Shown: positions 52,132 to 61,008, counted from the stretch's first letter. The stretch: DNA of 64,000 bases from Mannheimia indoligenes (GCF_036880405.1 NZ_JBAJJM010000008.1:82866-146865), one strand, 5' to 3'. A program made the numbers and translations. Notes: a model not told the origin generated them from the letters alone.

Positions 52132-52926
52132 TTAACTAAGCCACGCAGCTTCAGTAAGCGGTTTTCCAAAGTGGCTTTCAATTAGTCTTTTGGTGATTTG
52201 GTGTTCTGGATTAAGTAACACATCTTTTGTTTTGCCATATTCCACCACCTCCCCGTTTTGCATTACCATTATTTTATCTGCAATGTGTTTAATTAACCCA
52301 ATATTTTGCCCGACATAAATGTAAGCTATGCCTTGCTTTTGCTGAACATTGAGCATTAAATTAAGCAATTGCGTTTTAACGGAGAAATCAAGTGAATTAA
52401 TTGTATCATCTGCGATAATAATTTCCGGTTCTAAGATTAATGCTCTGGCAAAAGCAACCCGTTGTTTTTGTCCGCTTGAGGCTTCAGAAATTGGAATGAG
52501 GGCGTGTTCAGGATACATTCCCACCAATTTTAAGGTATTAAAAATTCGCTCGTTTCTTTCTTGCTCACTTAAATCGGTGGCTAATCGCAAAGGTGCATCT
52601 AAAATTTGCCCGATATTGTAGTTTGGGTCAAAAGCATCGTTTGGATCTTGAAACATCATTCTAATGCGTTTGGCTCGATATTTGTAATCACCAAAATGTA
52701 GTGGTGTGCCTCTAAACATAATTTCACCTGAAGTTGGTTCCACCATACCGGCAATCATTTTAGCTAAGGTGGATTTACCCGCCCCATTTTCGCCGATAAT
52801 CGCCAACGTTTCTTTCTGATTAAGAGTAAAATAAACCTCTTTGACTGCATAGAAATCTTGCTTATGAAACAATCCCGTTCGCTCAACAAAACGCTTGCTG
52901 AGATTATGTGCTTCAAGTAATGCCAT
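52132..52926 (-). CDS. sapF: Peptide ABC transporter ATPase, SapF-like, with altered catalytic motifs
   Basis: Resembles SapF, one of two ATPases of the Sap peptide/antimicrobial-peptide importer. 264 residues from the ATG giving MALLEAHNLSKRF. Walker A IIGENGAGKSTLAKMI, Q-loop MMFQDPNDAFDPNYNIGQIL and ASSGQKQRVAFARALI (degenerate signature, as in E. coli SapF). Two catalytic positions differ: Walker B ends IIIADDTINSLD with Asp where Glu is normal, and the switch His is Asn (YIYVGQNIGLI). It stands alone: sapABCD are not in the window. Sequence is otherwise full length. Confidence 0.78.
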   Translation of the reverse strand: MALLEAHNLSKRFVERTGLFHKQDFYAVKEVYFTLNQKETLAIIGENGAGKSTLAKMIAGMVEPTSGEIMFRGTPLHFGDYKYRAKRIRMMFQDPNDAFDPNYNIGQILDAPLRLATDLSEQERNERIFNTLKLVGMYPEHALIPISEASSGQKQRVAFARALILEPEIIIADDTINSLDFSVKTQLLNLMLNVQQKQGIAYIYVGQNIGLIKHIADKIMVMQNGEVVEYGKTKDVLLNPEHQITKRLIESHFGKPLTEAAWLS

Positions 52927-53023
52927 AATATTTATGAGTTGGAAATAAAGTGATAGTTTACCGCAAAAAATAAAAAAGGGCACTTATTGTGATCTGCTTC
53001 CATAAACTTGAGCAGTTCATAAA

Positions 53024-53350
53024 TCAACCTAACATCGACAGAAAAATATTTACACCTAAAATCCCCAATGCCACACTTAAAAACGTATTTTTCAGCCAAA
53101 TATAGCTACCTAATACGCCTATTAGAGCTAGAATTTGAGCCAAAATTAAGTGAACTCCTTCCCCGTTTTTTGGAAAGCTTAAGCTTGTTAAAAGCAATAA
53201 AAGCATAATCACAAGCGGTAATGTTTTGTTTAATTTTTGCAAAATCGGCGAAGATAGTATCTTTTTTGGTAAAAATTCAGGAAGAAAACGGCAAATTTGT
53301 GTACCGAGAATCAATGCAACAAACATAATTAGAATATCATTTAGGCTCAT
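53024..53350 (-). CDS. azlD: AzlD-family branched-chain amino acid export subunit
   Basis: 108 residues with three or four hydrophobic segments. Pattern matches AzlD/YgaH: MFVALILGTQICRFLPEFLP at the N-terminus and LVIMLLLLLTSLSF. Partner of AzlC in branched-chain amino acid (and analogue) export. Its start overlaps the 3' end of azlC by 14 bases. No ribosome-binding site beyond azlC codons, consistent with coupling. Confidence 0.82.
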   Translation of the reverse strand: MSLNDILIMFVALILGTQICRFLPEFLPKKILSSPILQKLNKTLPLVIMLLLLLTSLSFPKNGEGVHLILAQILALIGVLGSYIWLKNTFLSVALGILGVNIFLSMLG

Positions 53351-54032
53351 TTTCTACTCCCTTGGTAGTTTTAGAGAACGATTGAGGCAGAAAAGCCACT
53401 ATGATAATAGCAACGACAATAGCAACTAACAACACGCTAGTTTCAGTAATTTGGCGGGCAAGTAAGAAACCGATTAAAGCAATAAAGATTGGCTTCCATT
53501 GCTTTTGGTTTTTATATTGTTCATAAGCCAAAATAGCGAATAAACACGGCAAGGCGAAATCTAAATGTGGAATATAGTTTGCAACCGAATCGCCTAATAA
53601 AACACCTACAATAGTGGAGAGTGTCCAATAAATTACGCAAAGTGTGGATACTTTAAAAATAAGAGCTTGTCTTTGCTCTTTCGGTAGCGTAGATAATACC
53701 GCAAAACCTTCGTCTGTTAGACCTGCAATAGAGACTATTCCTTTAAGGCGAGATTTTGGCTTGTGTTCCATCATATTCAACGTATAAAAACTAAAACGCA
53801 AGCTCATTAAAAGTGTACTTAGAAACACAGAAATTGCCCCAGTCCCAGACACAAAAAACGGAATTGCCGCATATTGTGCTGTGCCGGAAATCACGGTAAA
53901 GCACATTGCAATGGTGAACCAAGCAGGCATTCCCGCATTCGTTGCCAACATCCCGTAAGCCACTCCTGCGGCAAAATATCCCATAAAAATCGGCGTGGTT
54001 AATTTAATAGCGTATTTCCAACTATTTTCCAT
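53337..54032 (-). CDS. azlC: AzlC-family branched-chain amino acid exporter
   Basis: 231 residues with six to seven membrane segments. Conserved region: IFMGYFAAGVAYGMLATNAGMP, FTVISGTAQYAAIPF (substrate-path residues), LLMSLRFSFYTLNMM, and LTDEGFAVLS. Export partner of AzlD; the E. coli pair YgaZH exports valine and methionine. Operon azlC-azlD; nothing else is attached. Confidence 0.87.
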   Translation of the reverse strand: MENSWKYAIKLTTPIFMGYFAAGVAYGMLATNAGMPAWFTIAMCFTVISGTAQYAAIPFFVSGTGAISVFLSTLLMSLRFSFYTLNMMEHKPKSRLKGIVSIAGLTDEGFAVLSTLPKEQRQALIFKVSTLCVIYWTLSTIVGVLLGDSVANYIPHLDFALPCLFAILAYEQYKNQKQWKPIFIALIGFLLARQITETSVLLVAIVVAIIIVAFLPQSFSKTTKGVENEPK

Positions 54033-54098
54033 AACTAAAATTTAACATTAAGACAAAGATATTTATTATTCTGAATTTTTGCAAAATAGCAAGTTACT

Positions 54099-54189
54099 AC
54101 AAGCGGTTATTTTACCCTCTACTTTTGCTTCTTCGGAGTCGTTGGTAAAACTAACGCTCAAACACAAACGTTTGTTACAAAAAATTTGC
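54099..54189 (+). repeat. 91-bp three-hairpin repeat, copy A
   Basis: Same element as 61946-62037 on the opposite strand. Starts with acaagcggt, then a pyrimidine-rich stretch, gcttcttcggagt, cgttggtaaaactaacg (stem-loop), caaacacaaacgtttg (stem-loop) and aaaaaatttgc. By hand count about four-fifths identical to copy B with one indel; the last 51 bases differ only by transitions. It lies in the 279-bp spacer between azlC and the AfuA-like gene. Confidence 0.7.
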
Positions 54190-54311
54190 AGATAGCTGAA
54201 AATCATTAGAATAATAGGCTAAATCAACATACTTTATGGCTATGGGTTATTTTCACCCATCTATTGAAATGCTAGACTTGCCAACCTTATCTATTAATAT
54301 TCTTATAGGAA

Positions 54312-55352
54312 ATGGAAGTGAAAAAATCATTAGCCTCTTTATTATCCGGCTTGTTGCTCTGCGGAGCATTATTTATAACACCTAACGTTCAAGCAGAAGG
54401 GCGTTTAACGGTTTATTGCTCGGTACAAAACAATGTTTGTGAAGATATGACCAAACAATTTTCACAACAATATAATGTTGAAACGCAATTTATTCACGGT
54501 GGAACAGGCACGATTTTGGGTAAAGTAAAAGCTGAAGCCTCAAATCCACAAGCGGATATTTGGTATGGAGGCACTATTGAGCCGCATTTTCAAGCCGGTG
54601 AATTAGGTTTATTAGAAGAATATCGCTCGTCAAAACAAGTGGAAATTTTGCCGCAATTTAAATCCTTAGTGGAAAGCGAGCAAGGCAAATTTACTTCTAT
54701 TGTCTATATGTTAGTGCTTGGATTTGGCGTAAATACGGAAAAATTAGCCAAGCTTGGGGTTGAAATGCCGAAAAAATGGGACGATTTACTCGACCCTCGT
54801 CTACAAGGTGAAGTCCAACTGCCTGACCCTCGCAGCTCTGGTACAACTTATACGTTAATGACCACTCTTTCCACGCTGTGGGGCGAAGAAAAAACCTTTG
54901 ATTACTTGAAAAAATTGAATGCGAATATTTCACAATATGTCAAAAGTGCATTAGTAACCAGTAATCTGGCTCGAGGGGAAAGTGCAGTAACTGTCGGTTT
55001 TGTACATAGCTATGCCACTGAAAAGGAGAAAGGAGCACCGGTTGAAGCGGTTATTCCTGAAGGCAAAGTGGGTTATGCGTTAGGTGGCGTGAGTATTTTG
55101 AAAAACGCTCGTAACCTTGAAAATGCAAAGCTATTTATGGACTGGGTACTTTCCAAAGAAGCCCAAGAAATTCCGTGGAAAAAACACGGCGTTTACCAAA
55201 CGCCAACTAATGTAAATGCCGAAGTAGCACCTCAATCAACCAAAGCGGATGCCCTTGAGTTTGTTGAAATTGATTATAAAAAAGCAGGTTCAAGCGAAGA
55301 AGGAAAACGCTTGGTAGATAAATGGTTAGCTGAAATCAAATTGGCTAAATAA
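54312..55352 (+). CDS. AfuA-type periplasmic binding protein
   Basis: 346 residues: signal peptide (cleavage near VQA|EGRL), then a type-2 periplasmic binding fold: LTVYCSVQNNVCEDMTKQF, WYGGTIEPHFQAGELGLLEE, LGFGVNTEKL, DPRSSGTTYTLMTTLSTLWG, and YALGGVSILKNARNLENAKL, closely resembling H. influenzae/A. pleuropneumoniae AfuA. AfuA was first called an iron-binding protein, later shown in A. pleuropneumoniae to bind hexose-phosphates. No AfuB permease or AfuC ATPase follows here. Start may be ATG 54312 or GTG 54318, the latter better spaced from the agga site. Confidence 0.8.
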   Translation: MEVKKSLASLLSGLLLCGALFITPNVQAEGRLTVYCSVQNNVCEDMTKQFSQQYNVETQFIHGGTGTILGKVKAEASNPQADIWYGGTIEPHFQAGELGLLEEYRSSKQVEILPQFKSLVESEQGKFTSIVYMLVLGFGVNTEKLAKLGVEMPKKWDDLLDPRLQGEVQLPDPRSSGTTYTLMTTLSTLWGEEKTFDYLKKLNANISQYVKSALVTSNLARGESAVTVGFVHSYATEKEKGAPVEAVIPEGKVGYALGGVSILKNARNLENAKLFMDWVLSKEAQEIPWKKHGVYQTPTNVNAEVAPQSTKADALEFVEIDYKKAGSSEEGKRLVDKWLAEIKLAK

Positions 55353-55392
55353 CCTTTGCAAAATTTTTAAAGAAAATAACCGCTTGTAAACG

Positions 55393-55419
55393 AAAATCCG
55401 CATCAGTGATGCGGATTTT
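55393..55419. terminator. Bidirectional terminator between the AfuA-like gene and ndh
   Basis: Stem aaaatccgcatc/gatgcggatttt (55393-55404, 55408-55419) with loop agt and T-run. A single uptake signal precedes it (accgcttgt near 55379). Confidence 0.87.
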
Positions 55420-55422
55420 TTC

Positions 55423-56703
55423 TTAGTGTAATTTCATTGTTGGACGTAGGAAGCGGTTAATCTGCCCCACTAAAACAATCAACCCTGTTTTAAAACAACC
55501 GTGTAATGCAACTTGATGCATTCGATATAGCGAAAGATATGCAAATCGAGCAATTTTGCCTTCAATAAACATATCGCCACTGACTAAATTCCCCATTAAA
55601 TTGCCAACTGTGCCAAATTTCGAGAATGAAAGTAACGAGCCTTTGTCATTAAATCTAAATGGCTTCAGCTCTTTTCCTTCAAGTAAAGCAACAATGTTTT
55701 TACCACATAAGGTTGCCATTTGATGGGCTGCTTGAGCTCGCGGTGGAATAGGTTTTCCATCTTGCATTAAGGCAGCACAATCACCAATCACAAAAACCGC
55801 ATCATCAACTGTCGCTTGCAAGGTATCTTTAACCTGAATTTGGTTCAAGCGGTTGGTTTCAAAGCCAAATTCACGCGTAATATCCGGAGCCTTCACACCT
55901 GCTGCCCAAACCATAATATCGGCTTCAATTTTCTCGCCTAATCGGGTCATCAAACCATCTTCACGAGCTTCCGTAATCATTGTGCCTAAACGCACTTCCA
56001 CCCCAGCTTTTTTCAGCTCTTGGAATGCTGCAATTGAAATTCTTTCCGGCAAAGCAGGAATTAAGCGAGGACCGGCTTCAATTAAGGTAACTTTTAAACT
56101 GGCACGGTTTAACTTACCAAAACCATAAGAATTTAAGTTTCTCACAATATGATAAAGCTCGGCAGAAAGCTCAATGCCTGTTGCTCCACCGCCTACAATC
56201 GCAATTTTTACATCTTTATCTTCACTGTGAGAGAATTGTAAAAACAGTTCCATCATACGTTTTTGGAAATCTTTTGCCTGCTCTGAACCGTCTAGGAAAA
56301 TACAGTGTTCCGCCACGCCCTTCGTTCCGAAATCATTGGATTTACTGCCAATTGCAATCACTAGTTTATCGTAACTGATATTACGCTCTTTTACTAATAA
56401 TTGGTTTTGTGCATTGTAAATAGGTGCAAGAGAGACTGATTTATTTTCTCTATCAACCGCAACTAATGTGCCTTGTTGAAATTCAAAGCCGTGATTTTTG
56501 GCGTGTGCACGGTAACTTAATGCATCAACCCCTTCATCTAGCGTGCCTGTGGCAACTTCGTGTAATAACGGTTTCCACAAGTGTGTAGCATTGCGATCAA
56601 TTAAAATCACTTTTGCCTTTTGTTTACGTCCTAATTTGCGTCCAAGGTAGGTTGCAAGCTCTAAGCCACCTGCCCCACCGCCGACAATGACGATAGTTTC
56701 CAT
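55423..56703 (-). CDS. ndh: Type II NADH:quinone oxidoreductase
   Basis: Non-proton-pumping membrane-associated flavoenzyme passing electrons from NADH to quinone. 426 residues. FAD motif IVIVGGGAGGLELATYLGRK at the N-terminus, NADH-binding motif VKIAIVGGGATGIELSAELYH mid-protein (VAIVGGGATGIELS), VFVIGDCAALMQDGKPIPPR, and the family's Gln-rich turn AAHQMATLCGKN. C-terminal amphipathic region from about residue 390 anchors it to the membrane. Monocistronic. Confidence 0.95.
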   Translation of the reverse strand: METIVIVGGGAGGLELATYLGRKLGRKQKAKVILIDRNATHLWKPLLHEVATGTLDEGVDALSYRAHAKNHGFEFQQGTLVAVDRENKSVSLAPIYNAQNQLLVKERNISYDKLVIAIGSKSNDFGTKGVAEHCIFLDGSEQAKDFQKRMMELFLQFSHSEDKDVKIAIVGGGATGIELSAELYHIVRNLNSYGFGKLNRASLKVTLIEAGPRLIPALPERISIAAFQELKKAGVEVRLGTMITEAREDGLMTRLGEKIEADIMVWAAGVKAPDITREFGFETNRLNQIQVKDTLQATVDDAVFVIGDCAALMQDGKPIPPRAQAAHQMATLCGKNIVALLEGKELKPFRFNDKGSLLSFSKFGTVGNLMGNLVSGDMFIEGKIARFAYLSLYRMHQVALHGCFKTGLIVLVGQINRFLRPTMKLH

Positions 56704-56803
56704 AACATACTCCGAAAATTAACTAAATTAAAAATTGAAACTAAGGTGCATTGTAGGGAGTAAAAAAAGAATGTCTAGCTAAATTGCAACATTATTTTAA
56801 CGT

Positions 56804-57292
56804 TCACTCCACAAAGTGAAGCGGAGCTTTACACAGACGGCAAATATAACTTCGTTTATCACGCATTACTGCATTGTGTCGGCGAAGAGAAAGTTGATGG
56901 GTTTGACAACTGCATTGGTAGGTAAATTGTTGTTGAACGCTTTGTGTGCTAAAACAGTGATAAATTTCCGCCGGCACGCCGAGTACGGTTTCCATCATCA
57001 TTTTCCACTCTTTGCCGTGTGATTGAACCCTCCCAAAGTGTTGATAAACCAAAATATGAGCAAGCTCGTGCGGCACAACTTGGCTTATAAACGCCTGCTC
57101 GTTTTCTTGTAACAACACAGGGTTGAATCTCACCTCATTGCGTTCCAAATAAGCAACACCTGCTTTTACCCCACGTACGTTATAATTCACAGTTGGTGGG
57201 GTAAAAGTTTTGTTGAAGTAACTATTTGCACGCTCTAAATCACGCTTTAACTGGCGTTGAACCTGCATTTTCAGTTGGCGAAAATCAGACAT
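56804..57292 (-). CDS. sprT: SprT-family zinc metalloprotease
   Basis: 162 residues from the ATG giving MSDFRQLKMQVQ, whose A overlaps the TAA stop of rna (TAATG). Active-site motif PHELAHILVYQ with the third zinc ligand His in VQSHGKEWK, and a C-terminal Cys4-type zinc region (CSCQTH ... CRLCKAPLHF). Function in bacteria is not well defined; the SprT fold matches eukaryotic SPRTN, which cleaves DNA-protein cross-links. A longer frame overlapping rna is rejected. Confidence 0.88.
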   Translation of the reverse strand: MSDFRQLKMQVQRQLKRDLERANSYFNKTFTPPTVNYNVRGVKAGVAYLERNEVRFNPVLLQENEQAFISQVVPHELAHILVYQHFGRVQSHGKEWKMMMETVLGVPAEIYHCFSTQSVQQQFTYQCSCQTHQLSLRRHNAVMRDKRSYICRLCKAPLHFVE

Positions 57293-57981
57293 TAACGAGG
57301 GCAATCCATTGGCTGCCAAGATTTATCATAGCAGATATAAAGCTCATCTTTTCCACCACCTAAATAAACACCCTTAAGCTGCGGATTATTCGCTCTCACC
57401 CATTTAAATAGCTCAGATTTTGGCATATCAACGTCAGGCAATGTAAGTTCATTAAAGAGGGATTTCTGTTTAGCAAAATAAGCATCAGCTTGATTGAACG
57501 CACAAGCTCCGTGCTTTTCCCACTCACCTTGTAAAAGTGTTGCACCCGGCGATTCCGGAAGATATTTTTTAATCGTTTCTTCTTCTACCTTTGGCAAATC
57601 GCCTTGACAATAACGAGGGTGATCTTCAATCCGACGGGCATTTCCACTCTGTGGCCATAAACCGTGAATCACCCACCCAAATTCCTGTGAGCCATCACAC
57701 TGATATTTCAGATGTTGCGGCACTTTGCCGTTATTATTGCGTCTTTGTTTTTGGCAAAATGCTGGCGACCACGAAAGGGCAAGAGTGTAATAATCAGTTC
57801 CCACAATATTCTGCTTTAAGCGATCATTTTTCATCTTCACGTCATAATCGCCCAGTGAAGAAGATGGGGAACTTTGTTGCGTTATATTTGGCTGATCTTT
57901 TTTATCCGAAAAAAGAAAAAACCAAAAAGCAACTACTAGAACAGCAGTGCTAATAAAAAAAACTAATTTTTTCTGGTTCAT
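57292..57981 (-). CDS. rna: Ribonuclease I (RNase T2 family)
   Basis: 229 residues with an N-terminal signal-anchor (LVFFISTAVLVVAFWFFLF). The two T2 motifs FGWVIHGLWPQS (conserved His) and GEWEKHGACAFN (His, Glu) are present with Cys residues for disulfides, including CYDKSWQPMDCPR at the C-terminus. Periplasmic endoribonuclease for scavenging RNA. First gene of a rna-sprT pair. Confidence 0.92.
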   Translation of the reverse strand: MNQKKLVFFISTAVLVVAFWFFLFSDKKDQPNITQQSSPSSSLGDYDVKMKNDRLKQNIVGTDYYTLALSWSPAFCQKQRRNNNGKVPQHLKYQCDGSQEFGWVIHGLWPQSGNARRIEDHPRYCQGDLPKVEEETIKKYLPESPGATLLQGEWEKHGACAFNQADAYFAKQKSLFNELTLPDVDMPKSELFKWVRANNPQLKGVYLGGGKDELYICYDKSWQPMDCPR

Positions 57982-58033
57982 TAGGATATCTATTTAAATA
58001 ACAAAAAGGGAATAAGTATAGAGGATAAGTAGC

Positions 58034-58072
58034 TACAAGCGGTAATATTTTATGAAAAAATTACCGCTTGTA
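58034..58072. terminator. Uptake-signal inverted pair between dld and rna
   Basis: Arms tacaagcggtaa (58034-58045) and ttaccgcttgta (58061-58072) match perfectly across a 15-base spacer; it lies past the dld stop. Confidence 0.65.
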
Positions 58073-58093
58073 ATTCAAAGAAAAGATTAGCTT

Positions 58094-59785
58094 CTATTGC
58101 CAGAATTTCTTCTTAGAAGTTTGACCAATTCCCGGATTAAAACTATTGGTAGGATCAAGTTGCTTATAGAATTTTCGTAATTCCGGCTTAGCTTCATATA
58201 AATGTCCGACATTATGTTCTGCCGGATATTTTGCACCTCTAATATCAAGCAATTTTAGCATCTCGTGCTCTAAATTCAGGCAATCTACTCCTTTTTTCAC
58301 AATATAGTCTTGATGGAAAACGTGGCACATAAAATGCCCGTAATAAAGTTTATGGATAATTTTAGAATCAACTTCCGCTGGAAGTTTCTCAAACCAATCT
58401 GCATCATTACGACGTAAAGCTACATCTAATGCCACAATATCTTCAACCTCTTTAGAATGAATTGCTCTATAGCGGATTGCTGCTGAAGCCACTGCAAAGC
58501 GGTGTAACATAGCCGCTTGAGTTTCTACTGCATCACACTCAAAGTAATTTCCTCTACTTGAGTTTGCAAAGTAATCTTTTAAAAATTCTCGTGCTTCTTG
58601 CACACCTTTTCCACCCATCTTAATGATTAGATGATGTTCATATTGATCTCGATACTGCCATAATTTCTTTGGTAAATGTTCAGGCAAAATTTTACTCACT
58701 GATTGTAATAATTTATCACTCAAATCTGCAGGTAAAAAGCTTATCTTCTTAGCAAGACGATCTACTTTCGCTTTTACCGAGAACAGCTTTGGCAACCAAT
58801 GCGTACCAAATTTTTTTATCACCCAGAAAGTGTCTTTCCCATAATTTGCGGCAATATCAAAGGCATCACGATGAATATATTCACCTGAAATTGGCAATGA
58901 TTCAAACTGCCCTAACATAGCACGTCGCACATCATTAAGTACTTCTGTTTGATTTGTGCCAAGATAAAACACGGCTGTCTCTTTTTCTAATGGGAAAGTA
59001 TCTAATCTTACTGCAAAAATAGCGAGTTTCCCGGCTGAACCTGATGCCTCATAATGGCGAGCCGGATCGGCATTAAAACGAGCCGGTGAATCGGCATCAA
59101 CTTGACGAACATGATGGCAATAGCTGTGATCATGACCTCTTCCACACTCATTTTGAATATCTTTTCGTTGATAACGGCTTTCTTGTAAATTCGTTAAAAT
59201 TTCTTCTGGTGTATCGCCTAAATCTATCCCTAAATGATTTTTTAACTCTAGCTCACCTTGCTCATTTAATTGTGCATAAAGTGCCATTTCTGTATATGCC
59301 GGACCTCGTTGAACTAAAGCACCGCCTGAATTATTACATACGCCACCAATAACAGAAGCTCCAATGCAAGATGAGCCAATTACTGAATGCGGTTCACGCC
59401 CATATTTTTTAAGTAAAATTTCCAATTCATTTAACGTTGAACCGGGTAAACAAACCACTTGTTCAGCTTGATTAATCAATTGAATACCGTCAATACGCAT
59501 TGCATTTATAATAACAATATCTCTATCATAATCATTGCCACTTGGTGTTGAACCGCCTGTTAGACCTGTATTTGCAGCTTGGTTGATGACAATTACATCT
59601 GCCGCTACACAAGCTTTTACTATATACCAAAACTCCAGTAATGTAGCAGGGCGAACAACAGCTAATGCATTACCTATGCCAAAACGATAACCGGAACGGT
59701 ATTCCTCATTTTTTAATGGATCAGTAATGATGTATTTTTCACCGACAATTCTTGTTAATTCTGAAATTAGTTGCTGAGAGGTCAT
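58094..59785 (-). CDS. dld: D-lactate dehydrogenase (quinone)
   Basis: FAD-linked peripheral inner-membrane enzyme oxidising D-lactate and feeding electrons to quinone. 563 residues. FAD-binding PCMH domain near residues 45-175 with NAANTGLTGGSTPSG, VVCLPGSTLNELEILLKKYG and SVIGSSCIGASVIGGVCNNSG; then a cap and the membrane-binding Dld domain with AEHNVGHLYEAKPELRKFYKQ near the C-terminus (QLDPTNSFNPGIGQTSKK). Matches E. coli Dld (571). Monocistronic. Confidence 0.95.
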   Translation of the reverse strand: MTSQQLISELTRIVGEKYIITDPLKNEEYRSGYRFGIGNALAVVRPATLLEFWYIVKACVAADVIVINQAANTGLTGGSTPSGNDYDRDIVIINAMRIDGIQLINQAEQVVCLPGSTLNELEILLKKYGREPHSVIGSSCIGASVIGGVCNNSGGALVQRGPAYTEMALYAQLNEQGELELKNHLGIDLGDTPEEILTNLQESRYQRKDIQNECGRGHDHSYCHHVRQVDADSPARFNADPARHYEASGSAGKLAIFAVRLDTFPLEKETAVFYLGTNQTEVLNDVRRAMLGQFESLPISGEYIHRDAFDIAANYGKDTFWVIKKFGTHWLPKLFSVKAKVDRLAKKISFLPADLSDKLLQSVSKILPEHLPKKLWQYRDQYEHHLIIKMGGKGVQEAREFLKDYFANSSRGNYFECDAVETQAAMLHRFAVASAAIRYRAIHSKEVEDIVALDVALRRNDADWFEKLPAEVDSKIIHKLYYGHFMCHVFHQDYIVKKGVDCLNLEHEMLKLLDIRGAKYPAEHNVGHLYEAKPELRKFYKQLDPTNSFNPGIGQTSKKKFWQ

Positions 59786-59903
59786 TTTGTTACTCCTTTG
59801 TAATAAAAATAAAACAATTGTAAAAATTTTAACAAAAAAGACCGCTTGTTTTTGTGAATTAGCTCACAAATTTGTAAACTTTTAATAAATAATGAATTAA
59901 CAC

Positions 59904-60605
59904 TTAAATATCTTGCAAACGTTGTTTTTGTTTACCTCGTTCATCGAAATTATCTGGGCTTAACCAAGCCTCAAGACGTTTCTTAATAGTTTTCCATTCA
60001 GAATCTAACATTGAATACCAAGCGGTATCCCGATTTCTGTGATGATAAACCTGAGCTTGTCGGAAAATCCCTTCAAAGGTAAAGCCTAAACGTTCAGCAG
60101 CTCTGCGACTTCGCTCATTTAAACTGTCGCATTTCCATTCATAACGCCGATATTTCAACTCTTCAAATACATAACAGGCTAACAAATATTGAGCTTCCGT
60201 AGCAATTCGTGAACGTTGTAGCTGTGAAGAATAAATCACAGCTCCTACCTCAATAACTCGGTTTGCAGGATCAATTCGCATTAAACTAAATGTTCCAATT
60301 GCTCGCTGGGTTTGCTTGTCCATAATAACCAATAAATAAGGATCGCTTGCTTGTTCTTGCTGCTTTAAAAATTCAGAGAATGTATTTTTATCCCCAAAAG
60401 GTCCAAAAAAAGCAGGTAAATATGTCCAATTCTTAAGTTCTGAATCTATACCGTAAACACACCATAAATCATCAAAATGACGAGAGCTATTCAACCTTTC
60501 TAAATAGCAATACTTTCCTTCCATATATTGTAGTGATGGCATTTCGCCAGCTGAAAAATGACTAACTTCTTCTCCAATCAGTTGATTAAATTGATTTTTT
60601 CTCAT
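59904..60605 (-). CDS. GNAT-family N-acetyltransferase (RimJ/RimL-like)
   Basis: 233 residues; GNAT fold with IGTFSLMRIDPANRVIEVGAVIY (beta strands), acetyl-CoA-binding loop LQRSRIATEAQYLLACYVFEE (SRIATEA), and the C-terminal block YEWKCDSLNERSRRAAERLGFTFEGIFRQ typical of RimJ/RimL-type acetyltransferases and YdaF-like proteins (KCDSLNERSRRAAERLGF). Substrate not recognisable. Ribosome-binding region is weak (aggc); 28 bp past the TfoX-like gene's stop on the same strand. Confidence 0.85.
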   Translation of the reverse strand: MRKNQFNQLIGEEVSHFSAGEMPSLQYMEGKYCYLERLNSSRHFDDLWCVYGIDSELKNWTYLPAFFGPFGDKNTFSEFLKQQEQASDPYLLVIMDKQTQRAIGTFSLMRIDPANRVIEVGAVIYSSQLQRSRIATEAQYLLACYVFEELKYRRYEWKCDSLNERSRRAAERLGFTFEGIFRQAQVYHHRNRDTAWYSMLDSEWKTIKKRLEAWLSPDNFDERGKQKQRLQDI

Positions 60606-60633
60606 TGTTGCCTCTTGTAAAAAATAACGAAAA

Positions 60634-60951
60634 TCAGACCGCTTGCAAGCCGAGCCTAATCCATTTTATCAGCTCATCAGATTCTTCGATCGCTAACTCA
60701 GGTATAGACCAATAGTGCATTTTTTGCACTTTTCCTTTCGCAAAATAGCTAAATTGCTCTGCATTTTCTGCCAAGAAAAGGGGTAAAGTTTCTATTTTGG
60801 TTTTTACAAAAATACGATAATCTTTGCTGATAATTGCCACAATTTTATCGTTATAAAACAAGCAATATGTACCAAACATTTTTTTCGCTCGCAAACCTGA
60901 AATGGACGAGAGTTGATCTAACAAAAAATGAACAAATTCCGTATCAGCCAT
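60634..60951 (-). CDS. TfoX N-terminal domain protein
   Basis: 105 residues resembling only the N-terminal domain of TfoX/Sxy: FVHFLLDQLSSISGLRAKKMFG and YCLFYNDKIVAIISKDY. The C-terminal domain of the full 215-residue competence activator is absent, so this is not the main Sxy regulator. The last codons (LQAV stop) are spelled by an uptake-signal core (60634-60647). Function unknown; the stand-alone TfoX_N family is widespread. Confidence 0.75.
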   Translation of the reverse strand: MADTEFVHFLLDQLSSISGLRAKKMFGTYCLFYNDKIVAIISKDYRIFVKTKIETLPLFLAENAEQFSYFAKGKVQKMHYWSIPELAIEESDELIKWIRLGLQAV

Positions 60952-61008
60952 AGTTGCTCCTATGAGGATAGATTCAGGTTATAATACACAAATTACAGGG
61001 GGAATGAT

